Source: an uncultured bacterium (GTDB taxonomy: Bacteria; CSSED10-310; CALFER01). From it: 6,983 nucleotides of DNA. Positions 1 to 5,415 of this stretch are shown in pieces. The stretch covers positions 1 through 6,983 of the forward strand of contig CALFER010000022.1 in assembly GCA_937951895.1 (NCBI GenBank), in the 5' to 3' direction. The stretch's first letter is position 1; each line of letters starts with the position of its first letter. A program made the position numbers and the translations under genes. Below the pieces are notes generated by a model, which was not told where the DNA came from, ran no database searches, and saw nothing but the letters and a program-made list of their open reading frames with translations.

Positions 1-1193
1 TGCAGATCGAAGGGCTCGTTTCCATGGTAGGTGTTGGGATGGAGTCTCAGACAGGTACCGGGACGATCGCGTGTTTTCATCGCGTGAAAGGACTGTTGCT
101 GTTTGTCGAAATGCCATTCATTAGTAAACAGATGCAGATTCCCGTGGGAATCGCTCAGAATATTCTCAGGAAAAAACCGATCGCCCTGGCAGAGTTCCGT
201 CTCAACCGTGTCGGCCATGAATCGTAACTCGCGGTACTGGACACAACAATGGGTCTTCCCGGGTTCTCCAAGAAGATAGTATCTGTTCCAACTGGTCTGT
301 AAATCATCGAACGGATCAACTGCAACCCGAAGCGCTCTCTCTGAACTGATCGGCCATGTCCAATTGGTACTCAAGCAAACCTCATCGGTCATCGATCCGC
401 CCGGAACCGCGATCATCGCCGTGTACGCGGTTTCGATCTCATCGATCCGTTTCGTGTACCCGATGCGCACACGATCGAAGTGATCCACTTCGGCATATAC
501 ATCTGCGAGACCAGTGGAATTCCGATAATAGTACCGATCCCAGGAACCATCGGGATGAATATGGCAATGTCCGATGCGGCCACCGATCTGGGGTTTGGTG
601 GAATCGGCACTCCAGAACAAATGCGCATCGCCCCATAATCCGCTGGACAGATCAGTGAATTCTTCTCTGTCCCCCTCGGTTCCCACATACTCAGGATTCA
701 CCCATCCATTCCCATCGTTCTGAATTTTGATAACCAGGTTGAATCCCATTCCGACAATACCGGCAGCGATGATCCGCCCTTCCGAGGTCACTGTAATCGA
801 CGGATACGACGTCGCCGCCCAACCGAGCGGTTCCGGTTCGCTCCAGTTTCCGGCCTCATCTGTCACGATATAGTAAAACTGGTTGTCATACAGAATCGCA
901 TGGAATCGACCGTCAGGTCCGGCGCAAATTGCTGCATGGATGGTCACGAAAGGCAAAGGCGTCGGCTGCCCCCATGCTCCGTTTTTGTACATCAGCGAAT
1001 ACATTTCGCTGCCGCCACCAGTATATTCAAATTCGTATATGATGGCACAGATTGTATCATCTGCATTGATCGCCGACCATGATGTTGCTCCGTCGTGCAG
1101 TTCTGAAAGCGGTTCGAAGGCCGACCAGTCCGCACCTGCCAGGCGCGTCATCAGCACCGTGATCAGGACGATTTCCCAGTGTCTGTTGTTCAT
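1..1193 (-). CDS. Secreted beta-propeller-like protein, C-terminus beyond the window
   Basis: The frame is open without a stop for 397 codons from an ATG at 1191-1193 to the left edge, so the gene is partial at its 3' end. A Shine-Dalgarno AAAAGGAGA (1204-1212) sits 10 nt upstream and supports this start. Residues 1-21 look like a signal peptide: a short polar N-terminus, the hydrophobic stretch IVLITVLM and a likely cut after LAGA. The rest shows recurring blade-like units, a loop such as PDGRFHA, SEGRIIAAG, HFDRVRIGY or DSHGNLHLF followed by Tyr/Trp-rich strands, and W-G/S-x-P-x-PL segments near residues 74-80 and 117-123. This resembles sialidase/BNR-like propellers, but strict Asp-boxes are not conserved and no catalytic residues can be assigned. 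The likely location is periplasmic or extracellular. Substrate and function are unknown. The coding call is firm, the fold is inferred. Confidence 0.8.
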   Translation of the reverse strand, partial: MNNRHWEIVLITVLMTRLAGADWSAFEPLSELHDGATSWSAINADDTICAIIYEFEYTGGGSEMYSLMYKNGAWGQPTPLPFVTIHAAICAGPDGRFHAILYDNQFYYIVTDEAGNWSEPEPLGWAATSYPSITVTSEGRIIAAGIVGMGFNLVIKIQNDGNGWVNPEYVGTEGDREEFTDLSSGLWGDAHLFWSADSTKPQIGGRIGHCHIHPDGSWDRYYYRNSTGLADVYAEVDHFDRVRIGYTKRIDEIETAYTAMIAVPGGSMTDEVCLSTNWTWPISSERALRVAVDPFDDLQTSWNRYYLLGEPGKTHCCVQYRELRFMADTVETELCQGDRFFPENILSDSHGNLHLFTNEWHFDKQQQSFHAMKTRDRPGTCLRLHPNTYHGNEPFDL

Positions 1194-1251
1194 GTCGATT
1201 CGATCTCCTTTTCTGATCATACACGCAACCCTCTGCCAAAAGGAGTAAAAT

Positions 1252-1323
1252 ATGAAAAAAATGCGACTCGACTTCCCTGGATTTCTGTGTCATTCCCCGG
1301 CAACTCTCGCTCAGGATAAATAA
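1252..1323 (+). CDS. Possible 23-residue ORF, maybe a truncated gene start
   Basis: An ATG at 1252 is preceded by AAAAGGAG (1239-1246), well spaced for translation, and followed by AAA AAA, a common bacterial gene beginning. The frame runs 23 codons and stops at TAA 1321-1323, which lies inside the left terminal repeat of the element at 1318-1453. It may be the 5' remnant of a plus-strand gene cut by the element, a leader peptide, or chance. It has no recognisable domain. It is divergent to the propeller gene, with the two starts about 60 bp apart. Confidence 0.2.
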   Translation: MKKMRLDFPGFLCHSPATLAQDK

Positions 1324-1453
1324 GGGGACACCTTACTTAATTCGATAATAGGTTTGAAGTTTTCGGTTTTCAGCTTTCAGATGCCCATGTATGTGGGCGG
1401 AACAGCTTTTTGGCTGGAGTCACAGGTGAATTAAGTAAGGTGTCCCTTTATAT
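1318..1453. repeat. MITE/REP-like element, copy 1, with 26-bp terminal inverted repeats
   Basis: The left end (1318-1343, core GGGGACACCTTACTTAATTC) and right end (1428-1453) are inverted copies matching at 24 of 26 positions. The interior contains the T-rich stretch TTTGAAGTTTTCGGTTTTCA, shared with copy 2, and a small hairpin GCCCA..TGGGC (1383-1398). The element is 136 bp and has no coding capacity, as expected for a non-autonomous palindromic element mobilised by a transposase elsewhere. Similar palindromic repeats are moved by IS200-like RAYT transposases in many bacteria. That link is recalled from the family and is not shown here. No target-site duplication is obvious. Confidence 0.8.
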
Positions 1454-1507
1454 CTGTTGAACAGTAATTTTTACGCTGACGATTGGGATGCTCATGGACG
1501 GATTCTA

Positions 1508-1545
1508 CCCGTTCTGTCCTTCGACTGTCGCTCAGGACGAACGGG
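1508..1545. repeat. 38-bp imperfect palindrome, REP-like
   Basis: The arms CCCGTTCTGTCCT (1508-1520) and AGGACGAACGGG (1534-1545) pair over 12 bp with one bulged T. They enclose a 13-base centre that itself contains CGAC-T-GTCG. The sequence resembles the widespread class of bacterial repetitive palindromes of the form TTCGAC..GCTCAGGACGAACGG, which I recall from many genomes. It would form a stable hairpin in RNA or single-stranded DNA. It lacks a following T-run, so it is not a standard terminator. Confidence 0.7.
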
Positions 1546-1596
1546 CATGGTGGTTCACATCGGCGTTATCGGCATCGATCGAGATATTTATCCACC

Positions 1597-1623
1597 GATT
1601 ACGCAGATCACGTAGATTGCACA
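1597..1623. repeat. Three imperfect 9-bp tandem repeats
   Basis: Three consecutive units are visible: GATTACGCA, GATCACGTA and GATTGCACA. They follow TTATCCACC. The whole resembles a short repeat of the form ATCCACCGATTACGCAGATT that I recall as recurrent in other environmental bacterial genomes. No function can be assigned. Confidence 0.5.
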
Positions 1624-1642
1624 TCGAATTTGCGTTACAGAC

Positions 1643-1777
1643 AAATAAGGGGACACCTTACTTAATTCGGTTTTGGTTTGAAGTTTTCGGTTTTCAGTTT
1701 TCAGATGATGATGTTTTAAGGGGTGACAGCCCGGTGACCAGAGTCAGCTTTGAATTGAGTATGGTGTCCCTTTATTT
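1643..1777. repeat. MITE/REP-like element, copy 2, overlapping the end of the glycosylase gene
   Basis: The left end (1643-1668) is identical over 26 bases to that of copy 1. The right end (1752-1777) is its inverted copy at 23 of 26 positions. The interior again starts with a GTTTGAAGTTTTCGGTTTTCAG-like stretch, here followed by a different centre. Length (135 bp) and layout match copy 1, 325 bp away in the same orientation. The right end overlaps the last codon and stop codon (1772-1774) of the minus-strand glycosylase gene. Both copies share the same G/A mismatch between their ends (GGGGAC versus AGGGAC), which argues for a common ancestor. Confidence 0.8.
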
Positions 1778-2971
1778 GGATTTAGCGATAGGGTCACCCG
1801 GCTGCGCTGCCGTTTCAACTCTCGAACACCCGTTGAACGCCGCCAGCCCTTCAAGTGCCTCGCCAAACGCCCGCCGGAACTCCAAGTCCGGCGCGAACCC
1901 ATCCTCCAGTGCGACACTGAGTACCCGAAAGGTTCCGCTCCGGCGCTCGGCCTTCGTGTCCACCCGGCCCACCAGCTTCCCCTCCCATAGAATCGGCAGG
2001 GTAAAATAGCCGTACGTTCGTTTCGCCGGAGGGGTGTAACACTCCAGCTTGTAATCGAAACCGAACAGCTTCAGAGTCCGCCTGCGGTCGATAATCGCGT
2101 TGTCGAACGGCGACAGCAGCCGGACGCGGCCGTCCCACACGAGCGACTCGACGGACGCCTCCACCGCCTCCCGCAACCCGTACCACATCTCGCCATCCGA
2201 AAGGGTCCCGATCCGCACCGGAACCACCTCGCCCCGTCTCACCCGCCGGTTGAGTTCACACTGGATCCGCGCGGAATCGCGCAACCACCAGGCTGCATCG
2301 CGCACTGTCACGATTCCGTGCGCCCTGAGCACCCGATCGACGATAAATCGAGTCAGCTCATCGGCAGATGGAGGCCTTCGGTCGACGTTCGCCGGAATCA
2401 CACGGTCAGTCAGATCGTATAAACGCTGGAATTTCCTTCGTCCCGCTATCATGAGCCGCCCCGTCCAGAACAGCGTCTCCAGGGTGCGCTTCACCGGCGA
2501 CCAGTCCCACCACGGACCGCGCGGCCCACCGGGAGATGGAAAATCAGAAACACCCAGCGGCCCCTCGGATTCGATCCGCCCGAGCACCTCTGTGCATAAA
2601 CCGGATTGCCCGGTCAACCAGTCCCGGAAATCCGCCCGGCGCGCGTAGGCCTTCATCCGCGGCAGATAAAACCGGAAATCCGTCATCGGGATCAGCGCCG
2701 CCGCATGCGTCCAGTATTCGAATATGCTCCGCCGCCTCTCCTGCAACTCCGCCAGATCCGCCGGCCGATACTGCGGCACCCGAGTCCGGATGACATGATG
2801 ATGCGCCCGCTCGATGACGGAAATCGTGTCGAGCTGCACATACCCGAGTCGCTCGATGGCGGCCTGCGCCGAATCCACCGGATCCCCGGTTTCCGGCAGG
2901 CCACCGTTGAGTTGCTGGGCATCGAGAACGATCGAACGGGCAACAGGACACGAGATGCTGAGGGGTTTCAT
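1772..2971 (-). CDS. ycaQ: YcaQ/AlkX-type DNA glycosylase (HTH_42 winged-helix family)
   Basis: The 399-residue length is close to E. coli YcaQ (AlkX), which unhooks alkylation-derived interstrand crosslinks and bulky adducts by cutting the N-glycosidic bond. The AlkZ/YcaQ family uses a Q-x-Q or Q-x-D catalytic motif. Here it is QLD at residues 46-48, within VQLDTISVIERAHH, the QxD form seen in YcaQ. Other family blocks follow: EYWTHAAALIPMTDFR (85-100), YDLTDRVIP (185-193), LSPFDNAIIDRRR (286-298) and YGYFTLPIL (320-328) with a following GRVDTKAER. The start ATG (2969-2971) has GGAGG 7 nt upstream. The gene lies 58 bp after the small membrane protein gene on the same strand and may be read from the same promoter. 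An AT-rich stretch at 2997-3006 could be its own -10, with no good -35. The stop codon lies in a repeat element. Family call firm, exact substrate unknown. Confidence 0.9.
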   Translation of the reverse strand: MKPLSISCPVARSIVLDAQQLNGGLPETGDPVDSAQAAIERLGYVQLDTISVIERAHHHVIRTRVPQYRPADLAELQERRRSIFEYWTHAAALIPMTDFRFYLPRMKAYARRADFRDWLTGQSGLCTEVLGRIESEGPLGVSDFPSPGGPRGPWWDWSPVKRTLETLFWTGRLMIAGRRKFQRLYDLTDRVIPANVDRRPPSADELTRFIVDRVLRAHGIVTVRDAAWWLRDSARIQCELNRRVRRGEVVPVRIGTLSDGEMWYGLREAVEASVESLVWDGRVRLLSPFDNAIIDRRRTLKLFGFDYKLECYTPPAKRTYGYFTLPILWEGKLVGRVDTKAERRSGTFRVLSVALEDGFAPDLEFRRAFGEALEGLAAFNGCSRVETAAQPGDPIAKSK

Positions 2972-3029
2972 GCGCGATCCTCCGGGAGATCCGATTCATA
3001 TAATATCCGGAGATCGATTGAAACCACTA

Positions 3030-3257
3030 TCATTTCGAGGCGCGCGTCAGGCGTATCAACTGAATGTTCATCACGATCGACAACCCGAACAACGTGCCGG
3101 AAAGTCCGCTTAGAAATCCCAGAGTGAACCCATGAGGCATCGCGGCCGATTCGAGATATCGGGCAATCATGGTCAGAATGACCGCAATCGCAAGACTCCC
3201 CTGCCCTACCGCCATAACCACATTCGGATTCCGCCGTCTTCCTTTCGCCAGTAACAT
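3030..3257 (-). CDS. Small two-helix membrane protein, third gene of the regulator operon
   Basis: The protein has 75 residues with two hydrophobic segments, about 13-34 (VVMAVGQGSLAIAVILTMIA) and 47-68 (LGFLSGLSGTLFGLSIVMNI), and a basic N-terminus KGRRR that favours a cytoplasmic start. An in-frame ATG exists 11 codons upstream (3288-3290). The start at 3255-3257 is preferred because AAAGGAG (3264-3270) lies 6 nt before it. It follows the second operon gene by 33 nt. I do not recognise a named family. Small XRE regulators followed by short membrane proteins are a recurrent arrangement in many bacteria, usually uncharacterised. Its role may be membrane sensing or signal input to the regulator, which is inferred from position only. 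Confidence 0.7.
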   Translation of the reverse strand: MLLAKGRRRNPNVVMAVGQGSLAIAVILTMIARYLESAAMPHGFTLGFLSGLSGTLFGLSIVMNIQLIRLTRASK

Positions 3258-3290
3258 CGTCCGCTCCTTTCGTTCGTTGCCCCAAGGCAC

Positions 3291-3488
3291 TCAGTTGAAG
3301 AAATGAAAATACACCATCGAGCCGATCTTGACGGCTGCCATGATGGACAGAAATACAATCACTTCCGTCCGGAAAGAATGGTGGACCAGCAACTGATAGA
3401 GCGCATACCCGCCCATCACAACACCGCTGATCCGCGCCGCAAGACTCGTCGATCGGAGTTGATGCATCAGGATCCGTTCATCCAACAT
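3291..3488 (-). CDS. Small two-helix membrane protein, second gene of the regulator operon
   Basis: The 65-residue protein has two predicted membrane segments, about 16-35 (LAARISGVVMGGYALYQLLV) and 42-62 (EVIVFLSIMAAVKIGSMVYF), joined by a short loop HHSFR. The start codon lies 3 nt after the stop of the XRE regulator gene. Its Shine-Dalgarno GGAGGA (3496-3501) sits within the last codons of that gene, so translation is probably coupled. No catalytic or metal-binding motif is visible. It may act with the regulator and the next small membrane protein as one module. The family is not recognised. Confidence 0.7.
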   Translation of the reverse strand: MLDERILMHQLRSTSLAARISGVVMGGYALYQLLVHHSFRTEVIVFLSIMAAVKIGSMVYFHFFN

Positions 3489-3491
3489 GGT

Positions 3492-3698
3492 TCATTCCTC
3501 CAGTTTGAAAATCGTTTCGACCGGCAGGCCGAAGAAGCGCGCAATCCGAATGGCCAGAGAAAGACTGGGGACATACTGTCCGCGCTCGATCGAAATGATG
3601 CTCTGACGCGATACCCCGACTGCCTCGGCCAGACACTGCTGCGTGATGTCTTTCTGCTGCCTGAGATCTTTTATGCTGTTCAGTATTCGCTCTCGCAT
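3492..3698 (-). CDS. XRE/Cro-type transcriptional regulator, 68 residues
   Basis: The protein is almost entirely one Cro/C1-type helix-turn-helix. It contains DLRQQKDITQQCLAEAVGVS (10-29), then RQSIISIERGQYVPSLSLAI (30-49) and a closing helix ARFFGLPVETIFKLEE. The pattern Q-x-x-LAEAVGVSRQ-x-I-x-x-IE-x-G-x-Y-x-PSL is typical of short XRE regulators that bind as dimers. A longer frame begins at 3767, but that ATG would lie upstream of the promoter. The start at 3696-3698 has GGAGGT (3704-3709) 5 nt upstream. Two 16-bp inverted-repeat sites bracket the promoter in front of the gene, so autorepression is very likely. The genes that follow encode two small membrane proteins and perhaps the glycosylase. 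Confidence 0.88.
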   Translation of the reverse strand: MRERILNSIKDLRQQKDITQQCLAEAVGVSRQSIISIERGQYVPSLSLAIRIARFFGLPVETIFKLEE

Positions 3699-3712
3699 GT
3701 TGCACCTCCAAC

Positions 3713-3728
3713 GTAAAGCACGCTTTAC
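3713..3728. promoter_or_regulatory. Operator O1 for the XRE regulator, over the transcription start
   Basis: GTAAAGCACGCTTTAC is a perfect inverted repeat with 7-bp arms and a 2-base centre. It sits 7-22 bp downstream of the -10 element, where it would overlap the predicted transcription start, and just before the Shine-Dalgarno of the regulator. Read on the minus strand, ATGTAAAGCGTGCTT is repeated exactly at the second site. The length and symmetry fit a Cro-like dimer. Confidence 0.75.
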
Positions 3729-3734
3729 ATCTTG

Positions 3735-3763
3735 ACCATAATGCGCCGGAATCGGTGTGTCAA
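3735..3763 (-). promoter_or_regulatory. Sigma-70-type promoter of the XRE operon
   Basis: On the minus strand, TTGACA (3758-3763, a perfect -35) is followed after exactly 17 bp by TATGGT (3735-3740, four of six matches to TATAAT). A run of eight A residues upstream on the same strand (3776-3783) could act as an UP element. Transcription would begin near 3728, giving a leader of about 30 nt before the regulator ATG. Confidence 0.75.
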
Positions 3764-3774
3764 GCACGCTTTAC
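3759..3774. promoter_or_regulatory. Operator O2 for the XRE regulator, over the -35 element
   Basis: GTCAAGCACGCTTTAC differs from O1 at a single position. It is an imperfect palindrome because the -35 hexamer TTGACA is built into one arm. The two sites are 46 bp centre to centre. Occupation here would block RNA polymerase binding. Confidence 0.7.
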
Positions 3775-3851
3775 ATTTTTTTTGAGGTGGCCGCGACGTT
3801 CATGCGAGATCGCCCTTTGTCCCGATGGCCCCCCGCCAGGCACAGGGATGT

Positions 3852-3861
3852 CCCCCCCCCC
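3852..3861. repeat. Run of ten C residues upstream of the exported TPR-like gene
   Basis: A C10 homopolymer lies about 58 bp before the start codon at 3919 and just upstream of the candidate -35. Long homopolymers can slip in replication. The position is outside the coding region, so any effect would be on promoter geometry. Confidence 0.9.
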
Positions 3862-3866
3862 ATGCC

Positions 3867-3896
3867 TTGGATTTGCCGGATCAATCCGGGTATGAT
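3867..3896 (+). promoter_or_regulatory. Candidate promoter of the exported TPR-like gene, with an embedded palindrome
   Basis: TTGGAT (3867-3872, weak -35) and TATGAT (3891-3896, good -10) are separated by 18 bp. The spacer contains a 14-bp palindrome CCGGATCAATCCGG (3876-3889), with 6-bp arms and a CA centre, a possible operator. The -35 match is poor, so the call rests mainly on the -10 and its distance of 22 bp to the start codon. Confidence 0.35.
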
Positions 3897-3918
3897 GTTT
3901 TTATGGGAGGATCCCGAC

Positions 3919-4515
3919 ATGAAATTTCTGACCGTCGTCGTTATCGTTTCACTGACAGCCGCGTTTTCGATGTCTGCCGCCGAAACACCCGGTGCGCCGA
4001 ACGCCGCAACACCCCCTCAAACCGAATCAGGAGGAACTCAACCCATGCCGCAAGGCCCGTCTCCCGAGATGATCGCCCAATTCCACCAGTGGTTTGCCGT
4101 CGAATGCAACAACCGCGCCTGGGATCTGGCCGTAAAGACACCCCGGACGCCCGACGAATCCCGCGAAATGCTCGACGCCGCCTACGCCGCCTCGTTCCAT
4201 TGGGCCAAAATCGGCAAACCGGTCAACATCGCCCGTGCCGACATGGCACTCGCACACGTCTGGGCGGTTCTGGGCAATGCCGAACAAGCCACGAAATACG
4301 CCACTCAGTGTCTCGAATTCTTCCAGACCAATCCGGGTGAGGAGTGGGATCTCGCATTCGCCCACGCCGAAATGGCCTATGCGGCGTTCGTCCGGGGCGA
4401 CAAGGAAGCCCACCGGAAGCATCACGCCGAGGCGGATCGTCTGGGTCAGGCCATGAAGAGCCTCGAAGACCGCAGTGTTTTTATGGAAGAGTTCAGCCGG
4501 ATTCCGAAACCCTGA
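3919..4515 (+). CDS. Exported helical TPR-like protein of unknown function
   Basis: The frame is open from 3757, but the start at 3919 is chosen because GGGAGG (3905-3910) lies 8 nt before it and a signal peptide follows at once: MKFLTVVVIVSLTAAFSMSA, likely cut near residues 20-21. Residues 21-50 are a Pro/Thr/Gln-rich linker. Residues 51-198 form about seven amphipathic helices, with blocks ECNNRAWDLA (62-71), REMLDAAYAASFHWAKIGK (82-100), PVNIARADMALAHVWAVLG (101-119) and EEWDLAFAHAEMAYAAFVRG (141-160). I recall this WD-x-x-x-x-x-x-TP..EMLDAA..S-x-HW-x-x-x-G-x-P-x-N-x-ARA pattern from an uncharacterised TPR-like family, usually cytosolic and about 140-150 residues long. The exported form is therefore unusual. 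A second start is marked at residue 43. The gene converges on the kinase gene with a 15-bp gap. No enzymatic motif is seen. Confidence 0.8.
   Translation: MKFLTVVVIVSLTAAFSMSAAETPGAPNAATPPQTESGGTQPMPQGPSPEMIAQFHQWFAVECNNRAWDLAVKTPRTPDESREMLDAAYAASFHWAKIGKPVNIARADMALAHVWAVLGNAEQATKYATQCLEFFQTNPGEEWDLAFAHAEMAYAAFVRGDKEAHRKHHAEADRLGQAMKSLEDRSVFMEEFSRIPKP
4029..4047 (+). promoter_or_regulatory. Internal ribosome binding site and alternative start ATG (Met43)
   Basis: A perfect AGGAGG (4029-4034) lies 10 nt before an in-frame ATG (4045-4047), exactly at the end of the linker. Initiation here would give a 156-residue protein without signal peptide or most of the linker, matching the usual length of the cytosolic relatives. 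Confidence 0.45.
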
Positions 4516-4530
4516 TCGATCCCGAGCCGT

Positions 4531-5415
4531 TCATTCGATGATCCGCGTAGGTTCCTCCGGTTGAGCATCCGTCGGAGGATCGATCCGCGCCAGCGTCGAC
4601 GAATCGAACGCCACCTTCGTCAGTTCGCCCAGCGCTTCCTCCATGACCTGATATCGCTTCGATCGATTCTTGTCGATCGCCTTGAAAATGACCCGATCGA
4701 GCGCGGCGGGGATTGCGGGATTGATCCGGGAGGGTGTCTCGGGTTCCAATGTCAGAATCCGCTCCATCAGTGTCAGCGGATGATCGGTGTGAAACGGCAA
4801 TTCGCGTGTCACCATGTTGTACAGCAAAATCCCCCAGGCCCAGATATCCGCCCGATGATCGATCTTCTGGCCGCGGACCTGTTCGGGGGCCATGTAATCC
4901 AGTGTTCCCAGCCGGGTTCCCTGCGTGGTGATGGTGGTCCGGTCAACCATCTTCGCCAGGCCGAAATCGAGAATCTTCACGAAGCCGTCGTTGGTGAGCA
5001 TCACGTTCGAAGCCTTGATGTCGCGATGCACGATTCCCTTGAGATGTGCGGCGACCAGTCCGGCGCCGACATCGCGCGCAATCCGCACCGCCTCCTCCGG
5101 ATCCAGCGGCCCGCTTTCGATCCGCTCTTTGAGTGTCACGCCTTCGTAATACGCCATGCAGATAAAGAGATCTCCGGATTCAGTCTCGGCGATCTGATGG
5201 ACGGTGCAGATATTCGGATGGTCCAGCGCGGATGCCGACTGAGCCTCGATTTCAAAGCGTTTCCGGCTGTGCTCCTCATCGATGTGCCGCGGAGACAGGA
5301 ACTTCAGCGCCACCTGCCGGTCGAGTCGCGTATCGACGGCACGATACACCACACCCATGCCTCCCTTGCCGATCTCTTCGATGATCCGATACTGAAGAAC
5401 CGTCCGTCCGATCAC
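4531..5415 (-). CDS. Hanks-type serine/threonine protein kinase, cytosolic, complete
   Basis: The 294-residue protein is nearly all kinase domain with every key residue present. These are glycine loop IGKGGMG (15-21), ATP-binding Lys38 in VALKFL, helix-C Glu57, hinge MAYYEG (87-92), catalytic HRDIKASN (130-137) with Asp132 and Asn137, metal-binding DFG (150-152) and APE (176-178). Thr residues at 160, 161, 163, 164, 167 and 171 lie in the activation loop and are candidate autophosphorylation sites. No membrane segment or sensor domain follows, and the last 25 residues are Pro/Glu-rich. The start is a GTG (5413-5415) whose last two bases overlap the stop of the upstream gene (GTGA), with GGGAGG 5 nt before it, so translation is coupled to the upstream kinase/TPR gene. 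Substrates are unknown. Confidence 0.93.
   Translation of the reverse strand: MIGRTVLQYRIIEEIGKGGMGVVYRAVDTRLDRQVALKFLSPRHIDEEHSRKRFEIEAQSASALDHPNICTVHQIAETESGDLFICMAYYEGVTLKERIESGPLDPEEAVRIARDVGAGLVAAHLKGIVHRDIKASNVMLTNDGFVKILDFGLAKMVDRTTITTQGTRLGTLDYMAPEQVRGQKIDHRADIWAWGILLYNMVTRELPFHTDHPLTLMERILTLEPETPSRINPAIPAALDRVIFKAIDKNRSKRYQVMEEALGELTKVAFDSSTLARIDPPTDAQPEEPTRIIE

Larger units (their letters stand above)
1194..1771. other. Gene-poor repeat nest between the propeller gene and the glycosylase gene
   Basis: About 580 bp separates two same-strand genes and contains no convincing complete gene. It holds the leader of the propeller gene, a possible 23-codon plus-strand ORF (1252-1323), two related inverted-repeat elements (1318-1453 and 1643-1777), a long palindrome (1508-1545) and a short tandem repeat (1597-1623). 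Several independent small repeats in one interval suggest a tolerated insertion site. The hairpins could also separate transcription of the two flanking genes, but no classical hairpin plus T-run terminator was found. Confidence 0.7.

Noticed and set aside
1318..1777. A CRISPR array, suggested by repeated 26-bp sequence
   Set aside because: There are only two units 325 bp apart, each with its own inverted partner. Repeats and spacers are not regular and no cas gene is present.
1488..2009. A 173-codon plus-strand frame across copy 2 and the end of the glycosylase gene
   Set aside because: It runs through a non-coding repeat and then antisense to a well-conserved gene end, with no convincing ribosome binding site.
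2544..2999. Overlapping minus- and plus-strand frames in the N-terminal part of the glycosylase gene
   Set aside because: The QLD and EYWTH blocks identify the 1772-2971 frame as the real one. The others are shifted frames of the same DNA.
3699..3767. Upstream extension of the XRE regulator to an ATG at 3765-3767
   Set aside because: That ATG lies within operator O2, upstream of the transcription start. The shorter form has a good Shine-Dalgarno and normal family length.
3757..3918. Upstream extension of the exported TPR-like gene to an ATG at 3757
   Set aside because: It would start inside the operator/promoter region of the divergent regulator, lacks a ribosome binding site and would bury the signal peptide.
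4505..4545. A bidirectional terminator between the convergent genes
   Set aside because: The 15-bp gap has GATC-rich sequence but no stable hairpin with a T-run on either strand.
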